Origin: Nostoc sp. PCC 7524 | GTDB lineage: Bacteria; Cyanobacteriota; Cyanobacteriia; Cyanobacteriales; Nostocaceae | NCBI RefSeq assembly: GCF_000316645.1 | Contig: NC_019684.1 | Location: forward strand, 620,001-684,000 | Length of the DNA stretch: 64,000 bases | Direction: 5' to 3' | Part shown: positions 38,114 to 47,021 of the stretch, in pieces | Layout of the letters: each line of letters starts with the position of its first letter | How positions within the stretch are numbered: position 1 is the stretch's first letter | The notes under the pieces: generated by a model | Databases searched by the model: none | Told to the model about the DNA's origin: nothing | The model's input: only the letters and a program-made list of their open reading frames with translations | Made by a program: the position numbers and the translations under genes

Positions 38114-40876
38114 ATGGCAAAGCTTAGTGGCTCAAAATCTGCACGAGAGCGTTTTAATATTTCTCGATTAGCCATTGAGTTTTCATGGCTAACGGTGAGT
38201 TTCTGGATAGCGGTGGCTGTAGCTGGGTTTCTGGCTTTCAGTTCACTCAAGTATGCTTTGTTTCCAGATATTACCTTTCCGGTAGTAGTAGTAAATGCTA
38301 CTGCACCCCTGCCAAATGCTGTTGATACTGAAGCGAAGCTAGCCATCCCGATAGAAGAACGCCTGCGTTCTCTAGAAGGATTGGAGGATATTCGCTCATC
38401 TAGTTATCCTGGACAAGCGGCTGTGAGTTTGTCGTTTGCTGTGGGTACGAATCTAGAAACATCAACTGGCAATGTTGAAACTGCACTCAAGCAGCTGACT
38501 TTACCCCAGGGAGCAAATTATAAAATTATTCCCTTGAACTTAAATGAATCAGCAGCCGTGAGTTATGCCATTGAAAGTTCTACCAAGAATCTCAATGATT
38601 TAACGAAACTGGCAAACGACAAGATTATACCAGCGATCGCTAAATTACCAGGAGTTCTGAAAGTCTCACTATTAGGCGCTCCTAGTCCATCGTCTCCCAT
38701 CAACCCCACAAGTACCACGACGGCTTTGCCTCAAGGGGGAGCGACTTTAGTCAGATTTAATGGTCAAAACGCATTAGCATTTCAAGTCATCAAGCGTGGT
38801 GATGCTAATACCTTGGAAGTAGTCAGTCGAGTTGAAAAGGAAGTCCAAACACTCCGCAATAACCTGAAAGATATTAAACTCACCCTAGCGGCTACCCAAG
38901 CTGAATATATCCGTGATGCTACCCAGTCAACCATAGATGCGTTGATAGAAGCTATAGTATTGGCAATTGTGGTGATTTTTCCGTTTTTATGGAATTGGCG
39001 CGCCACTCTCATTTCTGCCTTAGCAATTCCGACATCTTTGTTGGCGACGTTTATCGTCATGGCGATGTTTGGCTTTAACCTAGAAACGATTACCTTATTA
39101 GCTTTAGCCTTAGTTATTGGTAGTGTCATTGATGATGCAATTATTGATGTCGAAAACATCTTGCGGCACATCGAAGAAGGGCAAAGCCCTCGCCAAGCCG
39201 CACACCTAGCTACAGATGAAATCGGCTTAACAGTCGTCGCCACCACCGCCACAGCCATAGCGGTTTTCTTACCTATTGGTTTGATGGGTGGAGTCGTTGG
39301 ACAGTTCTTCAAACCATTCGGGATCACTGTTTCCGCCTCCTATATCGCTTCTACATTGGTGGCTCGGACTTTATCACCAGTCCTATCTATTTACTGGCTA
39401 AAACCACCTGCGACAACTTCCCAACGCAGAGAACTAAACATTGGGGCATATTTTACCGAAGCTTATCGCAACTTACTGGCTTGGTCTTTGAACCACCGCA
39501 CAATAGTTATTGCTTTAGCCGTCCTCAGTTTTGTTGCTGGAATTGCCATAATTCCCTTCATTCCCAAAGGCTTTATCCCTAAATTAGATCGCGGCGAATT
39601 CAACATTACCTACACTGCGCCTCTGCCTAAAATTCCTGATTTGGTGGACTTGCAGCAGTTAGCAAGACAAGGGAGCAAGGGAGCAGGGGAGCAAGGGAGC
39701 AGGGGAGAAAAAGTTCTGCCCAATCCCCAATCCCCAATCCCCAATCCCCAATCCCCAGTCCCCAATCCCCAATCCCCAATCCCAATCCCCAACCCTCTCA
39801 ACGAATCCCTGGAGGTGGCGAAAAAACTAGAAGCGGTAGTGAAAACATACCCAGATGTGGAAACGGTGTTTACTACCGTTGGTTCTCGTGAGGGTGAGCC
39901 AAATAAAGGGACGCTCTATGTCAAGCTGAAGGAAGACCGCACAATTAAAACGGCGGAATTACAAGACCAATTACGCCAAAATTTACCTAAACTCCCTGGT
40001 GTAACTACCAGCGTGGAAGATATTCAATTTGTGGACACTGGCGGACAAAAACCTTTACAGGTAGCACTGCGGGGTAATGACCTGAAAGCTTTAAACGAAA
40101 CCGCTAAGACCATTAAAGACCGAATTACCAAAATCCCAGGATTTGTGGATGTCACAGTTACAGGCGATACCAATACATCAGACCAAGTTTTTCAGATTGA
40201 ACGGCTGAATAACGAACGGGTAGCATACATCAGTGCCAATTTAGGTAAGGATTTAACTTTGGGTGATGCTACAGATCAAATCGTCGCGGAAGCAAAATCT
40301 GTGTTACCTGCTGGTGTCACTTTAGACTTAGGAGGAGATTCTGCCCGTCAAAATGAAGTTTTTGGGAGTTTTGCTTCAACTTTGGTCTTATCGGCGTTGT
40401 GTATCATCGTTGTGTTGATACTACTGTTCAAAAGCTGGGTAGATCCCATAGTCATCGGTGTTTCTCTCCCCTTAGCGGTGGTGGGAGCAATGCTGGCGTT
40501 ACTCTTTACTAAAAGTGATTTCGGGATGATTTCACTGATTGGCTTTGTGTTCTTATTGGGACTGGCAAACAAAAACGCCATTGTGTTGGTAGATTACATT
40601 AATCAATTACGCCAAGCTGGGTTAACACGTACAGAAGCCATCTTGAAAGCGGGGCCAGTCAGACTCAGACCAATTATGATGACCACTGTTTCCACTATCT
40701 TAGGGATGCTACCCATTGCTTTGGGTTTTGGTGCGGGTTCAGAATTGCGATCGCCTATGGCTGTAGCTATTGCCGGTGGTTTGGTCACATCTACCATTCT
40801 CAGCTTGATTGTTATCCCGGTAGTCTACGCCATTCTAGATGATTGGTTCCCCCGATTTAAAAAGGTGAAAAACTAA
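38114..40876 (+). CDS. RND-family efflux permease with repeat-encoded insertion
   Basis: Inner-membrane proton-driven exporter of 920 residues, shorter than the usual 1000-1050 of AcrB-type pumps. One span lies near the N-terminus, then a periplasmic domain, a six-span bundle (about 275-500), a second periplasmic domain and the final bundle. The proton relay acids are present in TM4 (VIGSVIDDAIIDVENI). At about residues 518-564 an STRR block is translated in frame (repeated NPQSP units) in the second periplasmic domain, just after the strand that follows TM7. No membrane-fusion or outer-membrane partner is adjacent. The stop overlaps the hpnA start by one base (TAATG), indicating an operon with hpnA. 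A hopanoid or lipid substrate is inference from context. Confidence 0.88.
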   Translation: MAKLSGSKSARERFNISRLAIEFSWLTVSFWIAVAVAGFLAFSSLKYALFPDITFPVVVVNATAPLPNAVDTEAKLAIPIEERLRSLEGLEDIRSSSYPGQAAVSLSFAVGTNLETSTGNVETALKQLTLPQGANYKIIPLNLNESAAVSYAIESSTKNLNDLTKLANDKIIPAIAKLPGVLKVSLLGAPSPSSPINPTSTTTALPQGGATLVRFNGQNALAFQVIKRGDANTLEVVSRVEKEVQTLRNNLKDIKLTLAATQAEYIRDATQSTIDALIEAIVLAIVVIFPFLWNWRATLISALAIPTSLLATFIVMAMFGFNLETITLLALALVIGSVIDDAIIDVENILRHIEEGQSPRQAAHLATDEIGLTVVATTATAIAVFLPIGLMGGVVGQFFKPFGITVSASYIASTLVARTLSPVLSIYWLKPPATTSQRRELNIGAYFTEAYRNLLAWSLNHRTIVIALAVLSFVAGIAIIPFIPKGFIPKLDRGEFNITYTAPLPKIPDLVDLQQLARQGSKGAGEQGSRGEKVLPNPQSPIPNPQSPVPNPQSPIPIPNPLNESLEVAKKLEAVVKTYPDVETVFTTVGSREGEPNKGTLYVKLKEDRTIKTAELQDQLRQNLPKLPGVTTSVEDIQFVDTGGQKPLQVALRGNDLKALNETAKTIKDRITKIPGFVDVTVTGDTNTSDQVFQIERLNNERVAYISANLGKDLTLGDATDQIVAEAKSVLPAGVTLDLGGDSARQNEVFGSFASTLVLSALCIIVVLILLFKSWVDPIVIGVSLPLAVVGAMLALLFTKSDFGMISLIGFVFLLGLANKNAIVLVDYINQLRQAGLTRTEAILKAGPVRLRPIMMTTVSTILGMLPIALGFGAGSELRSPMAVAIAGGLVTSTILSLIVIPVVYAILDDWFPRFKKVKN
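39662..39800. repeat. STRR block inside the RND coding sequence
   Basis: GGGAGCA heptamers (to about 39705) are followed by a long run of CCCCAAT/CCCCAGT heptamers (about 39718-39795). The same units occur in many non-coding gaps of this window, for example 25644 and 57167. Confidence 0.95.
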
Positions 40877-41859
40877 TGCAAGTATTTGTCACAGGGGGGA
40901 CTGGTTTCGTTGGCTCTCATGTGGTGCGCTTATTGTTGCAACAGGGATACCAAGTCAAAGCACTGGTACGCCCTAACAGTAACTTGGGCAACCTGCAAGG
41001 GTTAAACGTGGAAATTGTCAAGGGTAATCTCAATCATCCTGAATTGTGGCGACAGATGCTTGATTGCAACTATCTATTTCATGTCGCCGCCCATTATTCT
41101 CTGTGGCAAAAAGACCGGGATTTACTCTATCGTCACAACGTGGAAGGTACAGAAAATGTGCTAAATGCCGCCCAAAAAGCGGGGATTGAACGCACTGTCT
41201 ACACCAGTTCCGTTGCAGCGATTGGCGTAGGTGCATCCGGTCAAGCAGTTGATGAGACGCACCAAAGCCCTGTAGAAAAGCTGATGGGGGATTACAAAAA
41301 ATCTAAATTTCTGGCTGAACAAGTAGCTATCAAAGCCGTAGCCAATGGTCAAGATATCGTGATTGTTAATCCCAGTAGTCCAATTGGTTCATTGGATATC
41401 AAACCCACACCCACCGGTGAAATTATCTTGCGGTTTTTGCGACGACAAATGCCCGCCTACGTCAATACAGGACTCAACTTCATTGATGTAAGAGATGTAG
41501 CCTGGGGACACTTATTAGCGTTGCAAAAAGGAAAAACAGGCGATCGCTATATTTTAGGTCATCAAAACCTCTCTCTCAAACAATTACTAGAACAACTCGC
41601 AGACATCACAGGTATGCCAGCACCCCAAAGGACAGTCCCCTATTGGCTACCTTTCGGTGTCGCTTGGATTGACGAAAAGATCCTCGCTCCCCTAGGCAAA
41701 ACTCCCTCAGTCCCCTTAGATGGTGTACGGATGGCACAGCAAACTATGTATTACGATGCCTCCAAAGCAGTCAAAGAATTAGGTTTACCCCAATCCCCAA
41801 TCAATGTTGCCCTCAAAGAAGCGGTGAATTGGTTTGTAGCAAATGGCTATGTCGATTAA
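40876..41859 (+). CDS. hpnA: hopanoid-associated sugar epimerase HpnA
   Basis: Extended short-chain dehydrogenase/epimerase of 327 residues. The NAD(P) site is GGTGFVGSHVV near the N-terminus, the catalytic Ser region is YTSSVAAIG, and the YxxxK motif is DYKKSKFL. The sequence fits the HpnA subgroup that accompanies hopanoid genes in many bacteria; its exact reaction is not established. Its ATG overlaps the stop of the RND gene, and hpnH follows after a 73-base gap with a hairpin. Confidence 0.85.
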   Translation: MQVFVTGGTGFVGSHVVRLLLQQGYQVKALVRPNSNLGNLQGLNVEIVKGNLNHPELWRQMLDCNYLFHVAAHYSLWQKDRDLLYRHNVEGTENVLNAAQKAGIERTVYTSSVAAIGVGASGQAVDETHQSPVEKLMGDYKKSKFLAEQVAIKAVANGQDIVIVNPSSPIGSLDIKPTPTGEIILRFLRRQMPAYVNTGLNFIDVRDVAWGHLLALQKGKTGDRYILGHQNLSLKQLLEQLADITGMPAPQRTVPYWLPFGVAWIDEKILAPLGKTPSVPLDGVRMAQQTMYYDASKAVKELGLPQSPINVALKEAVNWFVANGYVD

Positions 41860-41864
41860 AGTTC

Positions 41865-41890
41865 GTAGTCAGGACTTTAGTCCTGACTAC
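41865..41890 (+). terminator. hairpin between hpnA and hpnH
   Basis: A perfect 11-bp stem GTAGTCAGGAC/GTCCTGACTAC with a TTTA loop, followed by AAACTG and not a T-run. It may attenuate read-through or simply be a dispersed repeat; a related sequence with GGACTAAAGTCC is at about 62690-62718. Confidence 0.5.
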
Positions 41891-41932
41891 AAACTGTGGT
41901 TTGATCTATACAGAGAGGAGTAATTAACACAA

Positions 41933-42949
41933 ATGGCGATTAATCTACAACAAGCTATAGACATTGGTAAGTATCTAGTAACTCAACGTCTTTTAGGACG
42001 TAAAAAGTTTCCTTTAGTATTAATGTTAGAACCACTATTTCGCTGTAATTTGGCCTGTTCTGGTTGTGGTAAGATTCAGCATCCAACAGAGATCCTCAAG
42101 CAAAACTTAACCCCAGAACAGTGTTTCGCCGCCGTGGAAGAATGCGGCGCACCGGTGGTATCAATTCCAGGAGGCGAACCGCTATTACATCCCCAAATTG
42201 ACGAAATTGTCAAGGGATTAGTAGAACGCAAAAAGTATGTTTATTTGTGTACCAATGGTTTGTTGTTAGAAAAAAGCCTTGATAAGTTTCAGCCTTCCCC
42301 CTACTTAACTTTCAGTGTGCATCTCGATGGGATGCGGGAATGGCATGATCAATGTGTAGACCGTCAAGGGGTTTTTGATATTGCTGTCAAAGCCATCAAA
42401 GCCGCTAAAGCCAGAGGTTTTCGCGTCACCACCAACACAACTATTTTTGAAGGTTGTGACCCCAAAGAAATGCAGGAGTTTTTCGACTTTCTGGAAACCC
42501 TAAATACAGATGGGATGATGATTTCTCCTGGTTATAGCTATGAATGGGCCCCAGATCAAGACCATTTCCTCAAGCGGGAACAAACTCGCGCTTTGTTCAG
42601 AGAAATCCTTGCACCCTACAAATCAGGTCAGAAAAACTGGAATTTCAACCACAACCCCCTATTTATAGACTTTCTCGTTGGGGAAAAAGATTATGAATGT
42701 ACACCTTGGGGTAGTCCTAGTTACAGTGTTTTAGGTTGGCAAAAACCCTGTTATCTATTAAATGAAGGACATTACACCACCTTTAAGGAATTACTAGAAG
42801 CCACCGACTGGAGTCAATACGGTCGCGCCAGTGGTAATCCCAAATGTGCTGATTGTATGGTTCACTGCGGCTATGAACCAACAGCCGCAATGGATGCGAT
42901 GCAGCCGCAAAACATAGCCCGTTCTCTAGGGACTGTGTTTGGGAAGTAG
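41933..42949 (+). CDS. hpnH: adenosyl-hopene transferase HpnH (radical SAM)
   Basis: Radical SAM enzyme of 338 residues that adds the 5'-deoxyadenosyl group to diploptene, the first step of the C35 hopanoid side chain. The iron-sulfur cluster motif is CNLACSGC (CxxxCxxC) near residue 38, followed by the SAM-binding [11 protein letters not shown]. The C-terminal region has further cysteines ([13 protein letters not shown]) typical of the subgroup. It is preceded by GAGAGGAG. Together with hpnG and hpnA it identifies the locus as hopanoid-related. Confidence 0.92.
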   Translation: MAINLQQAIDIGKYLVTQRLLGRKKFPLVLMLEPLFRCNLACSGCGKIQHPTEILKQNLTPEQCFAAVEECGAPVVSIPGGEPLLHPQIDEIVKGLVERKKYVYLCTNGLLLEKSLDKFQPSPYLTFSVHLDGMREWHDQCVDRQGVFDIAVKAIKAAKARGFRVTTNTTIFEGCDPKEMQEFFDFLETLNTDGMMISPGYSYEWAPDQDHFLKREQTRALFREILAPYKSGQKNWNFNHNPLFIDFLVGEKDYECTPWGSPSYSVLGWQKPCYLLNEGHYTTFKELLEATDWSQYGRASGNPKCADCMVHCGYEPTAAMDAMQPQNIARSLGTVFGK

Positions 42950-43029
42950 TGCTGAGTAGGGAATGGGGCATTGGGCATTGGGAATTTTCTAGCTTGTCTG
43001 CCTTGTCCCCATTTCCCTGACTTGAAAGA

Positions 43030-43076
43030 GCAGGGGGAGCAGGGGTAGCAGGGGTAGCAGGGGAGGCAGGGGGAGA
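43030..43076. repeat. 9-bp-type tandem repeat (GCAGGGGTA-like)
   Basis: Five related GCAGGGGGA/GCAGGGGTA units between hpnH and the DUF2237 gene. Confidence 0.8.
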
Positions 43077-43176
43077 AAGACATCTTTCATGTTTGACTGT
43101 GAAACTTGCTTCATCGGGACTACCTTGATAAATGAAGAAATAGCAAACAATACCAAGAAAATATAGGTAATTACAA

Positions 43177-43551
43177 ATGGCAGAGGCTAAAAATGTACTC
43201 GGTACAGACTTAGAGGTTTGCTGTACTTCTCCGATGACTGGGTTTTACCGTGATGGGTTTTGTTCCACAGGTGCTTATGATATGGGAATGCACGTTGTTT
43301 GCGCTCAAGTCACCGCCGAGTTTTTAGAGTTTACCAAATCACGAGGCAACGACCTCAGCACACCTTTTCCTGAGTATAATTTTCCTGGATTAAAGCCGGG
43401 CGATCGCTGGTGTTTATGCGCTTCCCGTTGGCAAGAAGCTCTAGAAGCTGGTGTTGCTCCCCCTGTAGTGCTGACTGCTACCCACGCTAGAGCTTTGGAA
43501 GTTTGTAATTTAGAGGATTTGAAAAAACACGCCTTCAGTGCTGAGTGCTAA
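43177..43551 (+). CDS. DUF2237 family protein
   Basis: 124 residues with the DUF2237 pattern: NVLGTDLEVCCTSPMTGFYRDGFC at the start, then GMHVVCAQVTAEFL and the C-terminal LKPGDRWCLCASRWQEAL. Conserved cysteines suggest metal or redox chemistry, but no function is established. It lies 227 bases after hpnH in the same direction with repeats between, so a hopanoid role is not implied. Confidence 0.9.
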   Translation: MAEAKNVLGTDLEVCCTSPMTGFYRDGFCSTGAYDMGMHVVCAQVTAEFLEFTKSRGNDLSTPFPEYNFPGLKPGDRWCLCASRWQEALEAGVAPPVVLTATHARALEVCNLEDLKKHAFSAEC

Positions 43552-43701
43552 GTGCTGTTAGGAGAAGCGGGGCGTGAGCAGTGTGCTGAGTGGGTAGAAA
43601 TTCTCCTCTGCTCCTCTAATCCCCCTGCCTCATTGAGGAATGCGTTGGTGAGCTGTAACACTACACCATACGCCTGATAACTGATTACTGATTTAAGTAC
43701 A

Positions 43702-44532
43702 TCACCCAGCTGTCAAGTTGACAGTGTTGAGTTGCTTCAGTAGTGCTTCTACATCATTGCGACTGAGTTTTTCTTTACCGTTAGCTAAAGCTTCCAAAGT
43801 GCCATGTGCTAAAGCTAGGGGAATTTGGCAAAATTGCAACGCTGGGCCATTTGGTAAATTGCTGGTATAAGCATCTGCTAAAGCTAAATTACGCAGGGCA
43901 TACTCTTGCATATTGGCTACACTCCAACCATCAGGAAAGAAACTTACCCCACGCCCTAAATCTTCAACATGGTTACGGAGAATGTTGACTGCTTGTAAGC
44001 CGCGACCAAAGCCAATGGCTTGAGTCCGGTTGGTTTGCGTGCCATCGTACCAAGTCCACAAATCGGAGAGTAATAATCCTACTGCACCCGCCACCCCAAA
44101 GGTATAACGGTCTAAGTCAGACTCTGTATGAACTTTCCAGTTAATTTCTGCCCAGTGAGCCATCCGGTCTGACATCGCCGCCGTTGCATCCCAAATGCGT
44201 GGTGCGATCGTCTCTGGTGCTAGTAGCGACCATTCTCTAATTCTCAAGGTGACTTCTTCTAAAATATCCTCGTAGCCGCTAAACCCTGCCGTAAAAGCAT
44301 CTACGGGAAACCCATCCACCCCTGTCTGTAATGTCAAGCTAATCATGTTTAATAGCTTGGCTTTCGTAGAATTGTCTAATTCTGGATGATCCTCAATTTC
44401 ATCTATGGCACGCATACACAAGTATGCTGATGCAACTGCCTCTTGTAATCCTGGCGGTAAAATACTAATGGGAATATAAAAAGTTCTGCTAGTCTGTTCG
44501 AGGATTTGCAAAGCATCACTACGTAAATCCAT
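43702..44532 (-). CDS. squalene/phytoene synthase family protein
   Basis: 276 residues of the head-to-head isoprenoid synthase fold. The first aspartate-rich motif is intact (Asp44-Glu-Ile-Glu-Asp48 in RAIDEIEDH). The second reads NILRNHVEDLGRG, with Asn187 where most squalene and phytoene synthases have Asp; Asp191 is kept. ATG at 44532 follows AGGAG with seven bases and gives the family N-terminus; the frame extends upstream to 44574. Squalene for hopanoids would be the expected product next to hpnA/G/H, but phytoene-type or other condensation cannot be excluded. It converges with the DUF2237 gene. Confidence 0.8.
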   Translation of the reverse strand: MDLRSDALQILEQTSRTFYIPISILPPGLQEAVASAYLCMRAIDEIEDHPELDNSTKAKLLNMISLTLQTGVDGFPVDAFTAGFSGYEDILEEVTLRIREWSLLAPETIAPRIWDATAAMSDRMAHWAEINWKVHTESDLDRYTFGVAGAVGLLLSDLWTWYDGTQTNRTQAIGFGRGLQAVNILRNHVEDLGRGVSFFPDGWSVANMQEYALRNLALADAYTSNLPNGPALQFCQIPLALAHGTLEALANGKEKLSRNDVEALLKQLNTVNLTAG

Positions 44533-44707
44533 GTTTTCGCTCCTCTGTTGATTTTTACACCACACACAATTCACACAATTGGCAGTTTTTTTGATGATAC
44601 TGGATATTGTTTTTACTAAACCTAAAAAAATGTATGTGTATTAGTATTACTTGGCAATTTTAATCTATTTTGGTATCAAAATTAACAAATTATCCAATCA
44701 TCAAAAA

Positions 44708-44747
44708 AAGGCAGTCCCAATGAAACAAGTTTCATTGGGACTGCCTT
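44708..44747 (-). terminator. strong rho-independent terminator for the FAD/Rieske gene
   Basis: A perfect 19-bp stem AAGGCAGTCCCAATGAAAC with a two-base loop. On the minus strand it is followed by TTTTTTT. It lies 30 bases after the stop of the gene at 44778. Confidence 0.85.
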
Positions 44748-44777
44748 CCGCCTTCTTCAAGCCAGATGCCAGATGCC

Positions 44778-46325
44778 CTATGTCCTATTGCCTCTCTCCA
44801 CTACTGACATATCTGCAAGAGCATTAATAGCTGGCCCGTTGATGACTTTACCTTGGGCATCAAAGCGAGAACCGTGACAGGGACAATCCCATGTTTGCTC
44901 TGAAGAATTCCAACTCACAATACAATTGAGATGGGTACAAACTGCGGAATGTTGGTGCAATTTACCGCTTTCATCACGATAGGCAGCCATTTTAGTTAAA
45001 CCACTCCGCACTACTGCGCCTGTACCTGGGGCAATTTTTTCCACAGAATCTACTTCTCCTGGTGTCACCCAATCTAAATATTGAGAAGCAACGTTGATAT
45101 TTTCCGAGATAAAATCACCAACTGCACCGACTCTAGCCCGTGATGGTTCGTAAACTTCTGCCCAGGTGTTTTTTCTCCCCAAAATCATATCTGATAACAG
45201 GATGCCGGCAATTGTACCGTGGGTCATCCCTAAACCAGAATCACCTGTAGCGATGTAGATATTGTCTGCATCAAAAGGATTTTTACCAATATAAGCAATC
45301 CCATCATCAGCATTCATTACCTGACCTGACCAGCGAAATAAAATTTCTCCTGCCATTGGGAAGCGTTCTTGTGTCCACTTCTGGAGTTTGGCATAACGTG
45401 CATCAGCATCGTCAGCTTGACCTGTTTTGTGGTCTTCACCACCGACAATTAAGACATCATGTTGCTCATCTAAATTTTGCAGGCGCACATAATGATAAGG
45501 GTCAAGGGTATCCCAATATAATGCTTGAGTAACGGAACCACGAGGCACTTCTGCACCAATGACAAAGGTAATGTAAGCAGCCTGCTTAAAGTGCATAGTA
45601 GCCAAATTACTAATAGGAGAGTTGGTTGCTACGACTACAGCATCAGCAGTTACTACTTGACCATTGCTAGTTTCCACACGGGCAGTTGCACCACCCTGAA
45701 TTTTTTCGACATGAGTATTGGTATAAATTCTGCCGCCACGACGTTCTATAGCTGCAATCAATCCCGTGAGATACTTCAATGGGTCAAATTGCCCTTGCTG
45801 GGGAAAGCGTAGACATACACCTGTGTCAAACCCTTCTAGGGGTGCTTGTTTAACAAGTTCGACACTACTAAGTCCAGCGCGATGGGCAGCTGCTAATTCT
45901 TTTTCCATCTCATCCAAGGATTGCAGGTCAGGGGGAAAAAGATAGCCATTTAATCGGGTAAAGTCACAGTCAATATTTTCTTGGGTAGCGATCGCCTCTA
46001 TAGTATTAATTGCTGTAGTATGACTTTCGGCAATTAATTTGGCACGTTCTTCACCGTGTATTTGTTCTAGTTCATAGTAACGATAACTCAAAACGTTTGA
46101 TAAATGTGCTGTGGTGCGTTCTGTTTGACCTCCGCCGACAGGGCCATCATCTAGCACTACCACAGATTTACCTGCACGAGATAGCATATAGGCCGTTGAC
46201 ATTCCCGCCATCCCCGCACCAACAATACACACATCTGCATGAGTATTTTCTACCAGCGCAGGTTGGGCTGGTACTGTTGCCGTAGTCATCCAAATTGATA
46301 TAGTTTTTCCCGAATTACTTTGCAT
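44778..46325 (-). CDS. FAD-dependent oxidoreductase with C-terminal Rieske [2Fe-2S] domain
   Basis: 515 residues. A DAO-type FAD domain starts with [17 protein letters not shown] and covers about 30-400. The C-terminal 75 residues are a Rieske domain: cluster ligands are Cys463 and His465 (CTH) and Cys481 and His484 (CPCHG). Such fusions are common in bacteria as putative amine or amino-acid oxidoreductases, but the substrate is unknown. There is no Tat or Sec signal, so it is probably cytoplasmic. Start is ATG at 46325; an in-frame ATG at 46289 ([12 protein letters not shown]) is equally possible because neither has a ribosome site. Confidence 0.9.
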   Translation of the reverse strand: MQSNSGKTISIWMTTATVPAQPALVENTHADVCIVGAGMAGMSTAYMLSRAGKSVVVLDDGPVGGGQTERTTAHLSNVLSYRYYELEQIHGEERAKLIAESHTTAINTIEAIATQENIDCDFTRLNGYLFPPDLQSLDEMEKELAAAHRAGLSSVELVKQAPLEGFDTGVCLRFPQQGQFDPLKYLTGLIAAIERRGGRIYTNTHVEKIQGGATARVETSNGQVVTADAVVVATNSPISNLATMHFKQAAYITFVIGAEVPRGSVTQALYWDTLDPYHYVRLQNLDEQHDVLIVGGEDHKTGQADDADARYAKLQKWTQERFPMAGEILFRWSGQVMNADDGIAYIGKNPFDADNIYIATGDSGLGMTHGTIAGILLSDMILGRKNTWAEVYEPSRARVGAVGDFISENINVASQYLDWVTPGEVDSVEKIAPGTGAVVRSGLTKMAAYRDESGKLHQHSAVCTHLNCIVSWNSSEQTWDCPCHGSRFDAQGKVINGPAINALADMSVVERGNRT

Positions 46326-47021
46326 AATTTTTATGATTTTTATAGCGTTTCAATTATTAAGAAAGGCAGAAGGCAGTTTGCAAAAGCGTTGCCACAGGCT
46401 AGGAAAAAGGGGTTTAGTTCTAAATTTCCTACTAGGAATGCTCAAGTTTTTCGCCTTTATGCACTTATCACTAGCAAGGTTAAGCCAGACTTAATACTAT
46501 TTATTTACTGTCACATTTTAGACTGTTATTTTTATTGAATATATCTACAGTTCGATAGAATTAAACAATCTACTTTAATGAAGATGAAAAAGAATTTTGC
46601 GCCGCGTGGTGCGCTTCACGCAGCGAAAATGCTATGGGTAGGCACGAACTTGATATTAGGGACTTCCAAGTAAAAAATATTCCATCAGTGTGTCAGCAGA
46701 GGAGCAGAGGGAGAAAGTATCTGAAAATTTTCTTCTTTAAACACATACTACAAAATTGCTATTTTAAATTTAAAATTTTATTGGTTTGAAACCGAGATTG
46801 TGAATAATTTATAAAGGTTGCCAGAATGCAAACTCGATACTACCAACATTGTAGTGACGAACTTTATTAAAATCAGACTGAGTTATCAACAGAAGTATAT
46901 ATATCGATAGATATAATTTTGCTTAAATAGTAGTATTTTAAAATACGAAAAAACGTATGTTAAATCTAAAACATACTGCCTAACTATTAAAATTTAAACA
47001 AATGCGGTTTTAGAGATATCA
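46326..47021. other. divergent intergenic region
   Basis: About 700 bases between the divergent FAD/Rieske and hybrid kinase genes. It contains an imperfect GC-rich hairpin (about 46595-46630, TTTTGCGCCGCGTG against CACGCAGCGAAAA) in otherwise AT-rich DNA. A 72-codon ORF at 46320-46538 has no support. Confidence 0.6.

Noticed and set aside
38026..38346. 106-codon minus-strand ORF overlapping the RND start
   Set aside because: It lies entirely opposite the conserved RND N-terminus and its C-terminal end is repeat sequence; no independent signal.
39610..39801. Minus-strand ORF rich in Gly-Asp-Trp repeats
   Set aside because: It is the STRR heptamer read on the other strand, inside the RND gene.
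46320..46538. 72-codon ORF in the divergent gap
   Set aside because: No ribosome site, overlaps the start of the FAD/Rieske gene and a repeat-rich stretch.
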